Of a stretch of DNA of 44,018 bases, positions 42,644 through 44,018 are shown one piece after another (the stretch's first letter is position 1; every line of letters starts with the position of its first letter). Below the pieces are notes generated by a model, which saw only the letters and a list, made by a program, of their open reading frames with translations, was not told the DNA's origin and searched no databases. Origin of the DNA: a bacterium (GTDB taxonomy: Bacteria; Acidobacteriota; Terriglobia; Terriglobales; Acidobacteriaceae); assembly GCA_026225095.1 (NCBI GenBank), contig JAMFSC010000097.1, positions 1 through 44,018 of the forward strand, written 5' to 3'. A program made the position numbers and the translations under genes.

Positions 42644-43777
42644 ATGAAGTCCCTGAAGAAGAACAAAAAACTGCGCATCGGTATCCTGTTTGGCGGCCGC
42701 TCCGGCGAGCATGAGATCTCACTCCGCTCCGCCGCCTCCATCCTCAAAGCGATCGACCGCCGCAAGTACGAGATCGTGCCCATCGGCATCACACGCGATG
42801 GCCGCTGGCTTCCGCCCGTCGCCGCGGAGCATCTGCTGACCGGAGCAACCGGGTCCACCCTTCAACTCGGCAACGGAACCGACCTGACCCTGGTCTCCGA
42901 CTCGCAGGAATCCGGTTCCCTGCTCCAGAAACTCGACATCGTCTTCCCCGTACTCCACGGAACCTTCGGCGAAGACGGAACCATCCAGGGCCTCCTGGAG
43001 ATGGCCGACGTCGGCTACGTCGGATCGGGAGTCCTGGGCTCCGCCGCCGGAATGGATAAAGACATCATGAAGCGCCTCTTCCACGCCGCCGGCCTCCCCC
43101 AGACCCCCCACGTAGCCCTCCTCCGCAGCGAGTGGCGTGCCGACCCGCGAAGCTGCCAGCGTCAGATCGAAAAGGCCCTCATCTACCCGCTGTTTGTGAA
43201 GCCCGCGAACCTCGGCTCAAGCGTCGGGATCTCGAAGGTCCACGGCCGCTCCGAACTGGCCGCGGCGATGGATCTCGCCGCAACCTTCGACCGCAAGCTG
43301 GTGATCGAGCAGGGCGTCGGCGGACCCGGAGTCAAACCCCGCGAACTTGAGGTCGCGGTCCTGGGCAACGACACACCCGAGGCCTCGGTGGTCGGGGAGA
43401 TCGTCCCCAACAAGGAGTTCTACGACTACGAGAGCAAGTACACCGACTCTCCCGAGAACCCGTCCATCCCCATCATCCCCGCCGCCCTCACCGCCGCGCA
43501 GACCAAACAGATCCGCGCCATGGCGATCCAGGCCTTCCAGGCCTGCGACTGCTCGGGCCTTGCAAGGGTCGACTTCCTGATGGAGCCGGCTGTCCGTGGC
43601 CGCAAGGCGGGAATCTTCCTCAACGAGATCAACACGATGCCTGGCTTCACCAGCATCTCGATGTATCCCAAGTTGTGGCAGGCGTCCGGCCTACCCTACA
43701 AGCAGCTCATCGACCGCCTGATCGCACTGGCCGCAGAGCGTCGTGCAGAGCGCAACCAGACCACCTTCAACCTGTAG
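42644..43777 (+). CDS. ddl: D-alanine--D-alanine ligase
   Basis: 377 residues of the ATP-grasp family. Motifs include GGRSGEHEISLRSA, LHGTFGEDGTIQGLLE, KPANLGSSVGISKV, IVPNKEFYDYESKY and LNEINTMPGFTSISMYPKLW. The tyrosine in the YDYESKY omega-loop fits a D-Ala-D-Ala product rather than D-Ala-D-lactate of VanA-type enzymes. It makes the dipeptide for UDP-MurNAc-pentapeptide in the cytoplasm. The start at 42644 follows a weak GAAGATGAC; a lysine-rich N-terminus (KSLKKNKKLR) precedes the first strand. It converges on the threonine dehydratase gene with repeat copy D between them. Confidence 0.95.
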   Translation: MKSLKKNKKLRIGILFGGRSGEHEISLRSAASILKAIDRRKYEIVPIGITRDGRWLPPVAAEHLLTGATGSTLQLGNGTDLTLVSDSQESGSLLQKLDIVFPVLHGTFGEDGTIQGLLEMADVGYVGSGVLGSAAGMDKDIMKRLFHAAGLPQTPHVALLRSEWRADPRSCQRQIEKALIYPLFVKPANLGSSVGISKVHGRSELAAAMDLAATFDRKLVIEQGVGGPGVKPRELEVAVLGNDTPEASVVGEIVPNKEFYDYESKYTDSPENPSIPIIPAALTAAQTKQIRAMAIQAFQACDCSGLARVDFLMEPAVRGRKAGIFLNEINTMPGFTSISMYPKLWQASGLPYKQLIDRLIALAAERRAERNQTTFNL

Positions 43778-43793
43778 CCGCGACATTCCTAGC

Positions 43794-43874
43794 CGACCAA
43801 CGGAAGGCCCAAGCGAAGCCCAATACGCGTCACGAAGTGACCGCTCCACGCGCAGTGGGCCCGTCCGGCAGGAC
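43794..43874 (+). repeat. Hairpin repeat element, copy D (short form)
   Basis: Same family as 18153, 23534 and 32454. Helices are GTCAC-gaa-GTGAC, TCCAC-gcgca-GTGGG (outer T-G pair) and GTCC-ggca-GGAC. It begins 17 nt after the ddl stop and ends 7 nt before the stop codon of the convergent minus-strand gene. Confidence 0.8.
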
Positions 43875-43881
43875 CAGCTCT

Positions 43882-44018
43882 TCAAATCACCCGGCTATGC
43901 TGATACCCCGCCGCCGTCAGAGCCTCCAATAGCTCCGCCACCTGCTCCCGCCCCCGCGTCTCCAGCGTGATGTCGATCGTCGTATCCCCCAGGTTCACCC
44001 CGTAGTAAGCCCGGTTAT
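43882..44018 (-). CDS. Threonine dehydratase, 3' end (C-terminal ACT-like domain)
   Basis: Only the last 44 residues and the stop (43882-43884) are in the window. They read NRAYYGVNLGDTTIDITLET then RGREQVAELLEALTAAGY, which follows the regulatory domain of the roughly 400-residue threonine ammonia-lyases (ilvA/tdcB type), where a GDT...ETRG...L...GY pattern ends the protein. The enzyme would convert threonine to 2-oxobutanoate. The identification rests on a short fragment, so the exact type is open. Confidence 0.7.
   Translation of the reverse strand, partial: NRAYYGVNLGDTTIDITLETRGREQVAELLEALTAAGYQHSRVI

Noticed and set aside
43743..43970. Open frame across repeat copy D and similar frames across the other copies
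   Set aside because: The shared peptide-like string (SEAQ...SRSDR) arises from the hairpin repeat being read in one frame, not from a protein family.

Overview
This 44-kb window is GC-rich chromosomal DNA, densely coded on both strands. It looks like a member of the Acidobacteriota, probably Acidobacteriaceae (Granulicella/Edaphobacter/Terriglobus-like). That placement is an inference. It rests on an ADOP-type MacB/FtsX permease (a paralogous family expanded in Acidobacteria), a fused BcsA-BcsB cellulose synthase, an ISC-type Fe-S cluster with hscB/hscA/fdx/iscX, secreted TldD/TldE-like proteins, a YXWGXW-repeat lipoprotein with a glutamine-rich tail, and several intergenic hairpin repeats. 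I saw no phage, plasmid, transposase, CRISPR, rRNA or tRNA signature.

Layout. 1-4779 is an Fe-S cluster assembly block: the tail of an IscA-type carrier, hscB, hscA, 2Fe-2S ferredoxin and iscX. It is interrupted between hscB and hscA by an antisense DinB-family gene, a hairpin element and an orphan GntR/FadR-type palindrome. 4907-9343 is one 1,478-residue BcsA-PilZ-BcsB fusion. 9459-16356 is a tightly overlapping operon of a secreted beta-propeller followed by a tripartite RND efflux system (TolC-type channel, lipoprotein adaptor, RND pump). 16471-23152 carries a PBP4-type DD-carboxypeptidase, a pair of exported TldD/TldE-like proteins (only one with the zinc site), and an M48 membrane protease. 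23183-25552 holds a HIT protein and the YceD(DUF177)-rpmF-plsX cluster. 25561-29510 (minus strand) holds acnA and an SDR oxidoreductase. 29863-34318 holds the Q-rich lipoprotein, a DUF2007/zinc-ribbon protein, an unrecognised exported protein and prmC. 34354-36344 is a b-type cytochrome plus a molybdopterin (sulfite oxidase/MsrP fold) oxidoreductase. 36587-37324 is a GH75 chitosanase-like protein. 37340-39964 is KdpD split into two divergent genes. 40119-43777 holds the ADOP permease and ddl. The window ends in the 3' end of a threonine dehydratase on the minus strand.

The most notable non-coding signal is a family of four intergenic elements of about 80-100 bp (18153, 23534, 32454, 43794), each with two or three small hairpins. 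Base differences between copies largely preserve pairing, and all four lie in the same orientation. Three of the four end within about 7 nt of a minus-strand stop codon. A second signal is a set of genes with no Shine-Dalgarno sequence but a TANNNT box 5-7 nt before the start codon, as expected for leaderless transcripts.

The annotation comes from reading translations and motifs only. Family names are firm where catalytic motifs are given. Biological roles of the unnamed genes, and all statements on promoters and RNA structure, are inference.
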